This document shows, piece after piece, positions 46,165 to 55,573 of a DNA stretch of 64,000 nucleotides. Position 1 is the stretch's first letter. Each line of letters opens with the position of its first letter. The position numbers and the translations under genes are program-made. Source of the stretch: an uncultured Schlesneria sp. (GTDB lineage Bacteria > Planctomycetota > Planctomycetia > Planctomycetales > Planctomycetaceae); NCBI GenBank assembly GCA_903871875.1, contig CAIQIR010000083.1, positions 1-64,000 on the forward strand, written 5' to 3'. The notes below the pieces were generated by a model, which saw only the letters and a list, made by a program, of their open reading frames with translations, did not search any database and had not been told where the DNA came from.

Positions 46165-49100
46165 CTAGGGGGACAGCAACCTGGTGGCCTGTTGACGAAC
46201 CGTTTCGGCCGGATGCTTGATCAGTTGTTCAACTCGTTCAGGTCCCAGATCCGCAGCGGAGAGCTTCTTTTCCGCAACCGCTTTGAGCAGAGCGAGGCAA
46301 CGTTGTTCGTTTCGGATCAGTGCGTTCAGCGCCGCACGGCGGTTTCTCTCCGAGAAGTTCGGCAGATTGGAGAGGATCGCCGGCGCGACTCCAGCGTCGT
46401 CGATGTCCGACAATCCGCCGATCGCACCCACTTGCAGTTCGTCATTGACTGCCGCGGACAAGTATTTCAGCAACACCGGGCTGCCGCGCTTCCATCCCAG
46501 CAAGGCACACATCCGCAGCGCGTCGTACCGCGTCCCGTCAGGAACCTTGGTGTCGTCGGCCATGTCGAGAGACAGATCAAGGGACCGCTGCCACCGTGCT
46601 CGTAGTTCTTCATTGTCACCGAGACATTTGCTGATCACGGGCAATGGGAAATCTCCCGAGCGACTGATGCCATTGATGATCCCGCCACCAAGCACGACGG
46701 CCTGCCAATGTTCGAGACGTCGATCAGGCAGGGGCAGTGACGAGGACAGGATCTCGCGCAGGCGAGCAACATCTTTCGTCTTGGCGACAGCAATCGACAC
46801 ACGCCAGATCCAGGGAATACGGCGATATTCTTCGGGGCTGCCGGCTTCGTCGGGCAGCCCCAAGACCATCAACGGAACGGCCTTGCCTACGGTTTCGACC
46901 GAGTCGGCGATTCGCTGTTCGCGTTCTGCTTGCGGCTGGCGATCATCCAACAAATACCGGGCCAACTCGGTAGGCGAGGCGACCGCCCCCTTCACGACTG
47001 GCAGTTCAACTCTTCCTGCCGCCTCGGGAACGCCGTTGCGACTGACGAGATGGATCGCTCGCACATTGGCCAGTGCCGATCGCGGGGTATCACTGGGCCG
47101 CAATATCAGTTCAGACTCCCCTTCTCGAATTCGAATCGTTCCGAGGCGTTGAAACTGATAGGTGTCCCAGCCGCCGGTGGAGAGCACAGAGGCCGTCAAA
47201 ACGGTCTCTTGGACTTCCAACCGGACGGAGTTCCCTGCCGCTTCAGGGGCACACGACCATTCGCTCCACACATCGAATTCCAGTAACTTCGGGGACTTGA
47301 TCCGCCAGCGGAGAAAGTCGTCTTTTCCAATCCAGGAGTTGACGTTTTGATGGGCCAATTCAAAGGTGATTTCGCTTCCAAAAATCTCGGCCTGCGATGT
47401 CTTCAAGGCCACCTTTCGGGGATTCGTGATCTCGACGATCTCTGGCTGATTGCCCGTGATCGTTTTTGGTGGCTGGTGCCAACTGCGAACATAGGCCCAA
47501 AGGTCCGACACCTCGTCGATGGTCAGCTGGTTTTCAAAACCTTCTGGCATCAGCGACTTCCCGGTATTCCGCAACTCTTCAATTTCCGCACGCAGAATCG
47601 TTTGTTTTTTCCCCTCGGGCAGCAATAGCGTCAAACCGGCTGTCGTCTCTTCGGCAATCTGCCCTGTCGACGTCCGACCGTCTTGCAACGATACGCTGTA
47701 GCTTTGATAGCGAGGCTCGATCGCCTGGCTCGGGTCGAAGACCGCAATCAGTAACGCCTGGGCCGGTTTGCTGCTGTAAGAGACCAGATCGGGGCCAACG
47801 ACATGTCCCTGCTCTTGAATACGGTGACAGGCGGTACAATGTTTCTGAAACAGGAAACGGCCTCGGGTCGTGTCGCCGCGATCATGCAGGCCGGTCAGGT
47901 AGCGATCAACGATCTGCTGCCGTGAGCTGGTGGATGACGAACGAAACGATTTATCGGCCTGGGTTCGGATCGCTTCGTCCGCGTGATTTAGCAGAGCTTG
48001 TTGCTGCAGCAGATTAAAGTCAGCCGAGGTCAGTGTCCGTTGTTCCACAGATCGCAGCAACAGCTTTGTCCAGGCGGGACGCGACATCAGCAGCGGAACA
48101 ACCTCTTTGCGGACCGTGGGCGACAACGTGGACCAGCCGTTCAATAGCGAATTCGGAACGATCGAGTCGTCATCGCGGGCGAGCGCCGTGACAATCGTAC
48201 TTTGCAATTCCGTCGGAGCCCGAGGCGTCAACAACGAGATCAACAGTTCCGCATGACTTTGTCCCAACATCGGTCCCTGCCCAACCAATTGGACGGCTGC
48301 GCGTCGTAACGGCAACTCGAGAGATTCATCTTTAGCCAAGATGACGGCCTGGTCGATGGCCGGTTGCCATCGCTCACGAATAGCGGGTGATTTGAGATCA
48401 AGACCGGTGTGTCTGCGGCGACTCCATGCCTCGAGGAAGCTGGCCAAACGTTGGAGATTTGCGGCTGTGGGGTATTCCGCGACCTGGTGGCTTAAGTCTC
48501 GCAACAGCGATTCGACAGCACCTCCGTCGGCTACCGAAGCCGCCTGGGCGTAGCTCTGATCAATTAGAACGCCCGTCGTTTCTTGGTGTGGTCGCCGTTG
48601 CAGTTCATCGAGAACCGCAATGACGTTGGTTGCGGTAAATGAACTTTCAATCGCCGCTCGCAAATAGGCATCGTCGACACGACCCAGCAGCAGATCGGCG
48701 AGAGCCTTTGAAGCGTCGGGGTGGTTCCACGCTCCGAGCGAATAGGCCACCTGCATCCGAACCATGGTGTCATCATCCCGGACCAGCCGCGTCACCGCCG
48801 CAGCTAACGCTGGTTCAGAATTCATTCTTGGTTCAGACCGCCGCACGGCATGACGCCTGATTCCCGGATGGGAATCGCCGAGCGCCCGTAATAAGGCGGC
48901 ATCCGACGGTTGTTCCAGCACCGACCAGGCACAGAGAGCCTGCAGCCGAACCTCGGCACGAGAACTTTGGGCGGCCAGTTGCTCGAGCGCCGGGATAATC
49001 GAATGATCGTTCCGCCATTGCAACAGCTGCTGTACCAGATCTCGCTGAGTTCCATTCGGCGTTTCGAGCGCCGCAACAAGTTGGTCTGCAGTCAGCCGAT

Positions 49101-50376
49101 CCAATCGCGGGACCGGGCGTCGCGGAGTGTCATCTCGCATAATCCGGTAGATCCGACCCAATTGAGCTCCTGCACGTGGGTCCAAAGTTGCCAGCGTCTC
49201 AGGGGGGATCCAAATGGGATGCTCAATCACATAGCGATACATGTCGACAATCCACAAACCGCCATCGGGGCCGGTGCGTGCCTGCACCGGGCGAAACCAG
49301 GGATCGGTCGACGCGAGGAATTCCGAATCCTGTTCATCGTCCGCCCGTTGACCTGTGAACGTGGCCCCTTCGGGTGAAAGGATCTGACGATGGACCAGGT
49401 TGTTGACCGATTCGCACGAGAAGCCGTTGCCCTGATATTCGGGACCGAGTAACTCGTCCCGATACACACAAATCCCGCAGACAGCTGTCGGCCGGTTGGG
49501 AGGTCCCGACAGTTTGAATCGAACCTGATCGGAGATGGAATACAGTCGTCCGGGATCTGGCCCGGCTGCAATATTCACGACTGTGGGCGGCAGTTTGAGA
49601 AAGGGATTCCGCTTCAGATAGCGGTCACACAATGGGTAGTGTTGCAGCAAGACCAGATTGTTGCAGCCAAACCAATCATCCCAGTCATTGCGGACGCGTC
49701 CTTGCTGTGTCGAACCAGAGACCGCTTCAAAGTCACCGGTCTCTGGATTCAGGCGAAAATCACGACGACCCAGCGGCACTTCTGCTTTCGACAGCGAATT
49801 GGTAATCAGGCCGCCGAAACTGCCGCAGGCTCCATACACCCAGCCATCCAGGCCATATTCGAGGCTATTGACGCGGGCATGGAAATTGTGGGTTCCAAAT
49901 CCGCTAAACAGCTTGCGGACGACATCCGCCTTACCATCGGCGTCGGTGTCTTCTGCATAGAGAATGTCGGGCGCTGCGCAAATCAAGACCCCTTTGTTCC
50001 ATACGGTCACGCCCGTCGGAAAGGGAATTCCTTCGAGAAAAATCTCCGACCGATCGTAGCGTCCGTCACGATCATCGTCGTAAAGACAACGGACCCGCCC
50101 ACCCGGCTCATATCGCCCCGTGAGACCCGCCGGATAGTCCCACATTTCAGCAACCCACAACCGCCCGTCAGCACCAAAGCTGATCGCTACGGGGCTTTGA
50201 ATCAGCGGTTCCGAGGCCACGAGTTCCACATGAAACCCAGGCTTCACTCGCAGCGTCGCCAGGGCCTCAGCGGGCGATTTGGGGCTGACTCCCTGAGTCG
50301 TTTTTGACTCGTCGCCGCGAAGGGCGGACGTGACAAAAATCGCGAGAAAAACCAGGATCCCACGGACGCCCGTCAT
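46165..50376 (-). CDS. PVC-type heme-binding protein with membrane-bound dehydrogenase and HEAT-repeat domains
   Basis: A 1403-residue exported protein. The ATG at 50376 is preceded by AAGGAG and begins a signal peptide (GILVFLAIFVTSALRGDE). Residues about 40-410 form a beta-propeller of the sorbosone-dehydrogenase-like kind, with FGADGRLWVAEMWDYP and DGGLWIVDMYRYVIEHP. Helical repeats of HEAT type fill about 420-800. A single c-type heme site, CTACH, lies near residue 842 with the distal region continuing to LWAYVRSWH. After that, a beta-rich domain and a further helical repeat region form the C-terminus. This layout is typical of planctomycete and verrucomicrobial proteins of unknown substrate. 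It heads the operon with the unknown lipoprotein and sulfatase. Confidence 0.92.
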   Translation of the reverse strand: MTGVRGILVFLAIFVTSALRGDESKTTQGVSPKSPAEALATLRVKPGFHVELVASEPLIQSPVAISFGADGRLWVAEMWDYPAGLTGRYEPGGRVRCLYDDDRDGRYDRSEIFLEGIPFPTGVTVWNKGVLICAAPDILYAEDTDADGKADVVRKLFSGFGTHNFHARVNSLEYGLDGWVYGACGSFGGLITNSLSKAEVPLGRRDFRLNPETGDFEAVSGSTQQGRVRNDWDDWFGCNNLVLLQHYPLCDRYLKRNPFLKLPPTVVNIAAGPDPGRLYSISDQVRFKLSGPPNRPTAVCGICVYRDELLGPEYQGNGFSCESVNNLVHRQILSPEGATFTGQRADDEQDSEFLASTDPWFRPVQARTGPDGGLWIVDMYRYVIEHPIWIPPETLATLDPRAGAQLGRIYRIMRDDTPRRPVPRLDRLTADQLVAALETPNGTQRDLVQQLLQWRNDHSIIPALEQLAAQSSRAEVRLQALCAWSVLEQPSDAALLRALGDSHPGIRRHAVRRSEPRMNSEPALAAAVTRLVRDDDTMVRMQVAYSLGAWNHPDASKALADLLLGRVDDAYLRAAIESSFTATNVIAVLDELQRRPHQETTGVLIDQSYAQAASVADGGAVESLLRDLSHQVAEYPTAANLQRLASFLEAWSRRRHTGLDLKSPAIRERWQPAIDQAVILAKDESLELPLRRAAVQLVGQGPMLGQSHAELLISLLTPRAPTELQSTIVTALARDDDSIVPNSLLNGWSTLSPTVRKEVVPLLMSRPAWTKLLLRSVEQRTLTSADFNLLQQQALLNHADEAIRTQADKSFRSSSTSSRQQIVDRYLTGLHDRGDTTRGRFLFQKHCTACHRIQEQGHVVGPDLVSYSSKPAQALLIAVFDPSQAIEPRYQSYSVSLQDGRTSTGQIAEETTAGLTLLLPEGKKQTILRAEIEELRNTGKSLMPEGFENQLTIDEVSDLWAYVRSWHQPPKTITGNQPEIVEITNPRKVALKTSQAEIFGSEITFELAHQNVNSWIGKDDFLRWRIKSPKLLEFDVWSEWSCAPEAAGNSVRLEVQETVLTASVLSTGGWDTYQFQRLGTIRIREGESELILRPSDTPRSALANVRAIHLVSRNGVPEAAGRVELPVVKGAVASPTELARYLLDDRQPQAEREQRIADSVETVGKAVPLMVLGLPDEAGSPEEYRRIPWIWRVSIAVAKTKDVARLREILSSSLPLPDRRLEHWQAVVLGGGIINGISRSGDFPLPVISKCLGDNEELRARWQRSLDLSLDMADDTKVPDGTRYDALRMCALLGWKRGSPVLLKYLSAAVNDELQVGAIGGLSDIDDAGVAPAILSNLPNFSERNRRAALNALIRNEQRCLALLKAVAEKKLSAADLGPERVEQLIKHPAETVRQQATRLLSP

Positions 50377-50623
50377 TGGAAAACACTCCTTCCGGAATCG
50401 ATGAAGTACCGTCCAGAGACGGCGCACACGGTCCACCTCCATCAGGCGGATCAGGCTAAAACGTCGTTGAAAACTCGGCCGTTCTCCGCAGGCGGTCGGA
50501 GCCGTCTGATCGCATCGCGATGACAGGCGTCACTGTTGGCGCATCGGCCGAAACGTCACCCCCACCAACAAGGTGACGGATCCCGCGAGTTGGGATCGCT
50601 ATTTCGGAAAGTGGCGACTGGCG

Positions 50624-51019
50624 TCAAGCCTTTTCTCGCTTTGCTTCCCAATCGCGAGTTCGAGTTTGTCCGTTACGCTCGATGTTGGCCTTACCGGTGA
50701 TCGTATCTCCGTCGAGTTTGCCTTTGTATTTGGTGACCATTTTCTGGCCATCGCGTTCACGCGTCACCGAGAAAGCCACCTCACCATCTTTGAACGTGGC
50801 ATCGTCGATTTTCACTTCTTGATTGCTGCGGCCACCCATAATCGTTCCCGACAGCTTGTTGTCGGTTAACTTCAATTTGAGAATCAGGTCAAACTTGTTG
50901 TCCTTGAAGGTCACCGACCATTTCCAGGTTCCGGTGGGATCGGCTTTGTCGGCCGCGAGACTTACGCTACCTAGCAACGCCAATACCAATCCCAATGCCA
51001 ACAGTTCGCGTCGATTCAT
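50624..51019 (-). CDS. Small secreted beta-rich protein of unknown function
   Basis: A 131-residue exported protein. I place the start at ATG 51019, with GGGAG upstream; a TTG one codon earlier is also open. The signal peptide runs to SLAAD. The mature part alternates polar and hydrophobic residues in short strands with Gly/Asp turns (GTWKWSVTFKDNKFD; YKGKLDGDTITGK), as in lipocalin-like or small beta-barrel proteins found in planctomycetes. No cysteines are present. The function is unknown. Its neighbours upstream are another small exported protein gene (broken) and the GYF-like gene. Confidence 0.78.
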   Translation of the reverse strand: MNRRELLALGLVLALLGSVSLAADKADPTGTWKWSVTFKDNKFDLILKLKLTDNKLSGTIMGGRSNQEVKIDDATFKDGEVAFSVTRERDGQKMVTKYKGKLDGDTITGKANIERNGQTRTRDWEAKREKA

Positions 51020-51170
51020 CAATGTCTCCCTGGAACGAAATACGGAAGGTCCGGCAAGTTAATCGGATCGCGGCTGTGGTTCGACGCCGCCCCTTGAACT
51101 TGTACCAATCCCCGTCGACCCAAACAACGACCGACCTGAAACGGTCGCCGCACCTGCGCTGTCGCCAGCG

Positions 51171-51533
51171 CTATTCGGCCTGGACGACAGCCGCCAATAA
51201 AACATGGTCATCGCCATTGTTCGCGAAGATGACTGCAATCTGTTGCTTTTCGGCCAGGTTTTTGGCCTCCATGTCCTTCTGTACCAGAACAAGTTTGTCG
51301 CCCCGCTTTTGAGTCGAGAGGACCGAGAGTCGGCTGGTTCCTGTCAATTTGAGTACCAGGCTCTAGTCGAATTTGCCGTCCGCCGCCCGGTGTTTAATCG
51401 TCACCAATTCCTTTTCCACTTTTTCAATGACACCCAGCGTTGTCAGAGGGCGGGGCGTGTCTTCCGCAGCGAGAACCAAGGGCCCCAGGAGCACCGTGAT
51501 GGATAGGAATGCGAACAGCCGGGAACGCGACAT
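51171..51533 (-). pseudogene. Small secreted protein gene interrupted by an in-frame amber codon
   Basis: On the minus strand an ATG at 51533 begins a signal peptide (SRLFAFLSITVLLGPLVLAAE). The frame runs 56 codons to a TAG at 51363-51365. The same frame then continues without another stop for 63 more codons to TAG at 51171-51173. The downstream part (SLVLKLTGTSRLSVLS, KRGDKLVLVQKDMEAKNLAE) has the look of real coding sequence and continues the strand pattern of the first part. Read through, the product would have about 120 residues, like the adjacent secreted protein. A nonsense mutation, a sequencing error or programmed readthrough would all explain it. The family is unknown. Confidence 0.6.
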
Positions 51534-51926
51534 GGAGACTTCCTCTTGCTAAACAGGAACGAATGAGGCGCTCAAACGTACGATCATCGTACTGGTCCGG
51601 CAAACCGCATCGCAATTGTTTTCCCTCCGACTTCTGTCAGACGACGGAGAAGTCTTGGTGGCCTCAAGTCCGCAGTTGTTTTCGTTCTCACACTCGGCAC
51701 GACTTCTTAAGAAGCCGGCTGTAGAGATGGTGACCAAAAAGTAAAGGAATCCCGTTTCCATTCCGCCACGAGATCAGATCTCGCAAAGGGTTCGCCGGAT
51801 GAGGAGATCCCGGAAAGAGGTCCATTTTTGAAATTCGACAATCAGCGGGGGATGTTGAGGAGACCGTCGGTATTCATCCGCATCCGATGCGACGGGAATG
51901 GAGACCAATTCACCAAAGTCTTCAGT
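51534..51926. other. Intergenic region, no gene supported
   Basis: About 390 bases between the broken secreted-protein gene and the GYF-like gene. Short frames here show no signal peptide, motif or ribosome site. It presumably holds the promoter of the broken gene. Confidence 0.45.
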
Positions 51927-52886
51927 TCATTTCGTTGCCACGGAGGCGGTTTTAGAAGTCTTCCGCCATTTGCCCAAGAACCACACCAAGACAATTACAT
52001 CGACGATGATGAACGCGGCAACGAAAATCGTCTGCATGAAATCGGATCCAAACGCAAACGGAGAAACTGTCGATGTCAGGTATGGCAGTCGTCCGTTCAG
52101 ATCTTTGCCTTCATTCAGCCAAATCGCTCGTCGAAGATATCCTGCAAATTTCTCCTCGGACGGACTTTCCTGTTGGCGAGCATCGGCCAGCATTTTGGGC
52201 AAACAATCTCGTCCCGCCCATAACAGTTGCTGCTCCATCCGGTTATCGGAACTTGCTGTCTTCTCAAGCCGGGCAATGATCGGTGCCACTTGTTGTCTCG
52301 CGGCATCCGCAAAGGCGTCCCAGTCCGCCGATGTTGTTTGGGCACTTCGCTTGGCTCGCAGTTCATTCCAGATCGACGAATAAATCGCAATCGGACTCGA
52401 GCGGAACGGCCAGCTGAAAGGAAGATGATTGGCCAGTACGACCAGTAGCGAGCCCGTTACGCCGATCAGTGCGATCCACGAGACAACGACCCGCAAACTG
52501 GCGTTCCGATCAGCAATCGCTTGCCAGATGTTGTCACGGAAATCACCCATCCATTCACGGATCGATATCAGGAATTTGGCCACAGCTCCTGGCTGGTTCT
52601 GTCGTCGATCGACTGGAGGTGGAGCAATCGCTTTCTCGACGGTGGCGGGTTCCAGATTGACGGCGCGTAGCGGCAAACTGGCCAAGCTTTCCGCTCGCAC
52701 CCAGGCGTCGGTTTTCCCTTTTCGAATCAGGTCATCGGCTCCGATGTCTCCTTGTTGGGCCATCTGTCGCAGGCGTTGAAAGAAGATCGGTCCAATCTGT
52801 TTGCCATCTTTCTGAACGTACCAGAACGTCGAATCGGACGATTCCTGTTCGTGATCATTCATTGGTCCGGCCGAATCCATTTCCAT
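51927..52886 (-). CDS. Membrane protein with N-terminal GYF-like domain
   Basis: A 319-residue protein. Residues about 21-70 (FWYVQKDGKQIGP, then FFQRLRQMAQQGDIGADDLI and AWVRAESL) match the GYF_2-type domain common in planctomycetes and other bacteria, thought to bind peptides. Membrane segments are predicted near residues 150-175 (WIALIGVTGSLLVVLANHL) and near 285-308 (FVAAFIIVDVIVLVWFL). The region between them is helical, charged and probably extracytoplasmic. A lysine/threonine-rich tail ends the chain. Its gene is 28 bases downstream of the DUF1559 gene on the same strand, so co-transcription is likely. The role is unknown. Confidence 0.82.
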   Translation of the reverse strand: MEMDSAGPMNDHEQESSDSTFWYVQKDGKQIGPIFFQRLRQMAQQGDIGADDLIRKGKTDAWVRAESLASLPLRAVNLEPATVEKAIAPPPVDRRQNQPGAVAKFLISIREWMGDFRDNIWQAIADRNASLRVVVSWIALIGVTGSLLVVLANHLPFSWPFRSSPIAIYSSIWNELRAKRSAQTTSADWDAFADAARQQVAPIIARLEKTASSDNRMEQQLLWAGRDCLPKMLADARQQESPSEEKFAGYLRRAIWLNEGKDLNGRLPYLTSTVSPFAFGSDFMQTIFVAAFIIVDVIVLVWFLGKWRKTSKTASVATK

Positions 52887-52914
52887 GCGTGGTTCCCCTG
52901 AGTCTCTCGACGAT

Positions 52915-54060
52915 TTAGAACGAGGATTCGATCACAGAGGTGTTGTTGCGGCTATGCAACTGAAACCAGACATCGGGATTCATATTGTCGCTGGCAAAAT
53001 GCACGCTGCCATCCAGCATCAGCAAATAGGCGCCGGCGGGATGCAGGCTGCGAGCAGTGGCTTCGTAGTTGACTTCAATATTGGTACTTGAAAAGCAGGG
53101 CATTCTCAGACGAAGGAGCTGCCCGGCGCCGACCGCATTTTTCAACGCGGTACATCCCTGAATATCGTCACCGCTGACGGCTTGATTGTTGGGGCCAGCG
53201 TCATCTTCATTCGGACTGACTACGCCGTGCCGCATTGTTCCGCTGGCGCCGGAATAACCCAAGGCCCATGAACCGCGGGGATCGAGGGCATGGACGCCCG
53301 CACGAATTTCTTCGACACCCACCAGGTTCGACAGCCCGGTTTGCATATCGGCATATTTGAACGCCACGTTAACGCCTCCGACGCCGTTGCCGCTGAGAGT
53401 TGTGTTGTCGACAGCCAGGTTCGTGCCATCCACCACGAATCCGTCATCACAGGGCGTGGAGGCGCCCGGCAGCGGAATGTTGTAGCAGGCGCGATTCGTC
53501 CCGATATTCATGGCGTAGTTGCCCCGCGCATAGGTGAACCCTGATTGACCCGATTGCTGGCCGCGCTGGTAAAGATTATTGGAACCGTTAAAGGGATCGC
53601 TCGGACATTTCAGCGATGCGACTTCGGCGATCCGCGGCTCGGAGTTCGTGAAATCGGCTGTCGGAAGTCCCAAATGGAACAGGTTGTAAATAGTTGTTTG
53701 ATCGAGTTGTGGCAGGATTAGTATCAGCCAGTTGGCCATCAAGCGATCCGGCTCGCTGGCCGGTGAAATGCCCAGTGCGACGCGGTCCACAATGCCGACC
53801 GGAAGCTGGCCCCCAGCCAGTGGCTCACCTTTCGGACCGGCCCAGATCGAAAAGGGAGGCAGGCTTTGAAACTGGCTGTGATAGTTGGTCAGGGCGAGCC
53901 CGATTTGACGGAGATTACTGCTGCATCCCACGCGGCGAGCCGCCTCACGGGAACTCTGCACGCCGGGTAGCAACAGCGCGATTAAGAGCGCAATGATGCC
54001 GATCGAGACGAGCAATTCCACGATCGTGAATCCGGTTTGCCGACGCTGACACAAGTTCAT
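52915..54060 (-). CDS. DUF1559 protein with prepilin-type N-terminus
   Basis: A 381-residue pseudopilin-like protein. The ATG at 54060 is preceded by GCAGGAGCGG. The prepilin motif GFTIVELL follows a short basic leader (QRRQT), and cleavage is expected before the Phe. Conserved DUF1559 features follow: [33 protein letters not shown], here broken as [13 protein letters not shown] and [15 protein letters not shown], and a C-terminal [14 protein letters not shown]-type block. These large families are nearly confined to Planctomycetota, where many copies occur per genome. The open frame extends 47 codons upstream but lacks typical start signals. Confidence 0.94.
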   Translation of the reverse strand: MNLCQRRQTGFTIVELLVSIGIIALLIALLLPGVQSSREAARRVGCSSNLRQIGLALTNYHSQFQSLPPFSIWAGPKGEPLAGGQLPVGIVDRVALGISPASEPDRLMANWLILILPQLDQTTIYNLFHLGLPTADFTNSEPRIAEVASLKCPSDPFNGSNNLYQRGQQSGQSGFTYARGNYAMNIGTNRACYNIPLPGASTPCDDGFVVDGTNLAVDNTTLSGNGVGGVNVAFKYADMQTGLSNLVGVEEIRAGVHALDPRGSWALGYSGASGTMRHGVVSPNEDDAGPNNQAVSGDDIQGCTALKNAVGAGQLLRLRMPCFSSTNIEVNYEATARSLHPAGAYLLMLDGSVHFASDNMNPDVWFQLHSRNNTSVIESSF

Positions 54061-54605
54061 TTTCCGCTCCTGCGGGCGATGGTGCTCGACCAAATCCGAC
54101 GCTTGGTCGAGTGGTGGATTCAATCCGGCCGATGGCCCCAATGCCCAACTGGGGCCAGAAGGGAGATTGGTGTCATCGCTCATCGGTCTGTAACCTTCCA
54201 CTCACCGCACTTTACTTGTTCTGTCTTAAATTGGAGGCCGGTTTTTGCGATTTGTCGCTAGAGACCGTCGGGGGGGGGCAGGAAGCTCGTCCCCCGGACC
54301 TGGCGGCGAGAATGCTTGTCCCCTTCTGAAAAGAGTTTGTTTGTCTGGGGTTTGATTTCAGAAATTCCGTTTTCTTGAAATTTTATGCCGATTCATGGTA
54401 AGCCGAGCCGTGTGTCCGCGGATCGCCCGGAGGAATGAGGAGCGAAAATGCCAGGTTTTACCTGGACAATTTCCGATCACAATGATCATCCGTTTGCCAA
54501 CACGAATGGTCTTGTTCCGGCGGTCATGCTCCGGTTAGGTGGCGGTCGCTCTGAGAGCCGGTCCTGTCGCCCTGCAGCGCGCCCTCACTTGCACCGTCAT
54601 TCACT
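54061..54605. other. Intergenic region with G-run hairpin, no firm gene
   Basis: About 545 bases upstream of the DUF1559 gene and downstream of the DksA-like gene. It has a run of nine G at 54270-54278 and, shortly after, a CCCCC run that could pair with it. A plus-strand frame starting at ATG 54448 has a purine-rich GAGGAGCG upstream. However, it runs antisense into the DksA-like gene and its translation is low-complexity, so I do not call it. Confidence 0.4.
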
Positions 54606-55304
54606 TCAACGATCGTCGACTTCCCGACGATCGAAATTACTTCGATCTTCGACGTCAAACTCTCCGCTGCCCGTGGCTCGTTCCAAATCGCTGCCGTTCG
54701 GATCGCCTCGACCGAAGTTGGTTCCCGCCAGTCCGCCCAATGCTGTTCCACCCCCGGCCGTTCCCGCCGCATGAATGTCAGCCTCGTCGACATGCGAACG
54801 CAAGTCACTGTCAAAGTCGGTATAAGCGAGCGACTTGCGGGATCCCGTCCGTTTTCGGGCCGATCGAGTTTCATCGTCCCCGATCATCATTTGCGATTCG
54901 ACAAATGGTCGATCGGCGGCGATATTCGATTGCGATTGGTGTTCTTGCTGGTCCGCACAGTGGAAGCATTTCCTGGCATAGGGAATCGCCTCCAACCGAT
55001 CCTCGGCGATCTGTTGATCGCAGACCTCACAGCGACCAAAAGTTCCGTTCTCTAACCGCTTGATGGCGGCGACGACTTCGCGGAGGAGATATTGTTCGTT
55101 TTCCAGCAAAACGCTGCTGGTTTCCTGCAGGCTGGCATCCGTACCCATGTCGCCGAGATGCATGGGCGTATTCGACAAACCACCATCCGCCTGTCCTCCT
55201 GTCGAGCAACAGGTTTGCTCTTCGACAGACGACGCGTCGCGCTGAAAAGTGTCCGCCAGTTGAATGAGCAGTTTCCGGTAATCTTCCTGGGTCATGGTGG
55301 TCAT
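54606..55304 (-). CDS. DksA/TraR-type zinc-finger protein with long Gly-rich tail
   Basis: A 232-residue protein. A helical coiled-coil N-terminus (1-90) precedes a four-cysteine zinc finger, CEVCDQQI ... CFHCA, at about residues 92-116, as in DksA/TraR proteins that modulate RNA polymerase. LEAIPYARKCFHC is the usual family signature. An extra C-terminal region of over 100 residues is acidic and Gly-rich (AGGGTALGGLAGTNFGRGDP), so the protein is longer than ordinary DksA. An additional pair of adjacent cysteines lies near residue 32. The DksA coiled-coil tip acidic pair cannot be confirmed by eye. Regulation of RNA polymerase is likely, but the target is unknown. Confidence 0.8.
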   Translation of the reverse strand: MTTMTQEDYRKLLIQLADTFQRDASSVEEQTCCSTGGQADGGLSNTPMHLGDMGTDASLQETSSVLLENEQYLLREVVAAIKRLENGTFGRCEVCDQQIAEDRLEAIPYARKCFHCADQQEHQSQSNIAADRPFVESQMMIGDDETRSARKRTGSRKSLAYTDFDSDLRSHVDEADIHAAGTAGGGTALGGLAGTNFGRGDPNGSDLERATGSGEFDVEDRSNFDRREVDDR

Positions 55305-55573
55305 ACAGTCCTCCTCGACTTCACGACCAGAGATCGCTCTTCGTGACGGCGAGGATGCTCACCCACTGTCCGGCATGATCTCGACGTCCGCTGAGATGAT
55401 CCTCCGGTTCTGATTCCATTGCCGATCGAATGATCGAACCTTGTCGAGAAAAGCGTGCATATTGCGCGCCAGGAAATTGTCTTCATCGCCGCGAATCCCG
55501 CGCAACTCGGTTGCTCGTTACCTCGACACTTGGGTGCTCTTCAATTGACGTTCGCCCGGTGGCCGACAGCTGA

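Noticed and set aside
46217-47152. 311-codon plus-strand frame
   Set aside because: It is antisense to the PVC heme protein gene, and its Arg/Ser-rich translation looks like a shadow.
54448-54774. Plus-strand frame with a good purine-rich ribosome site
   Set aside because: It runs antisense into the 3' end of the DksA-like gene and its translation is Ser/Arg/Pro low-complexity without motifs.
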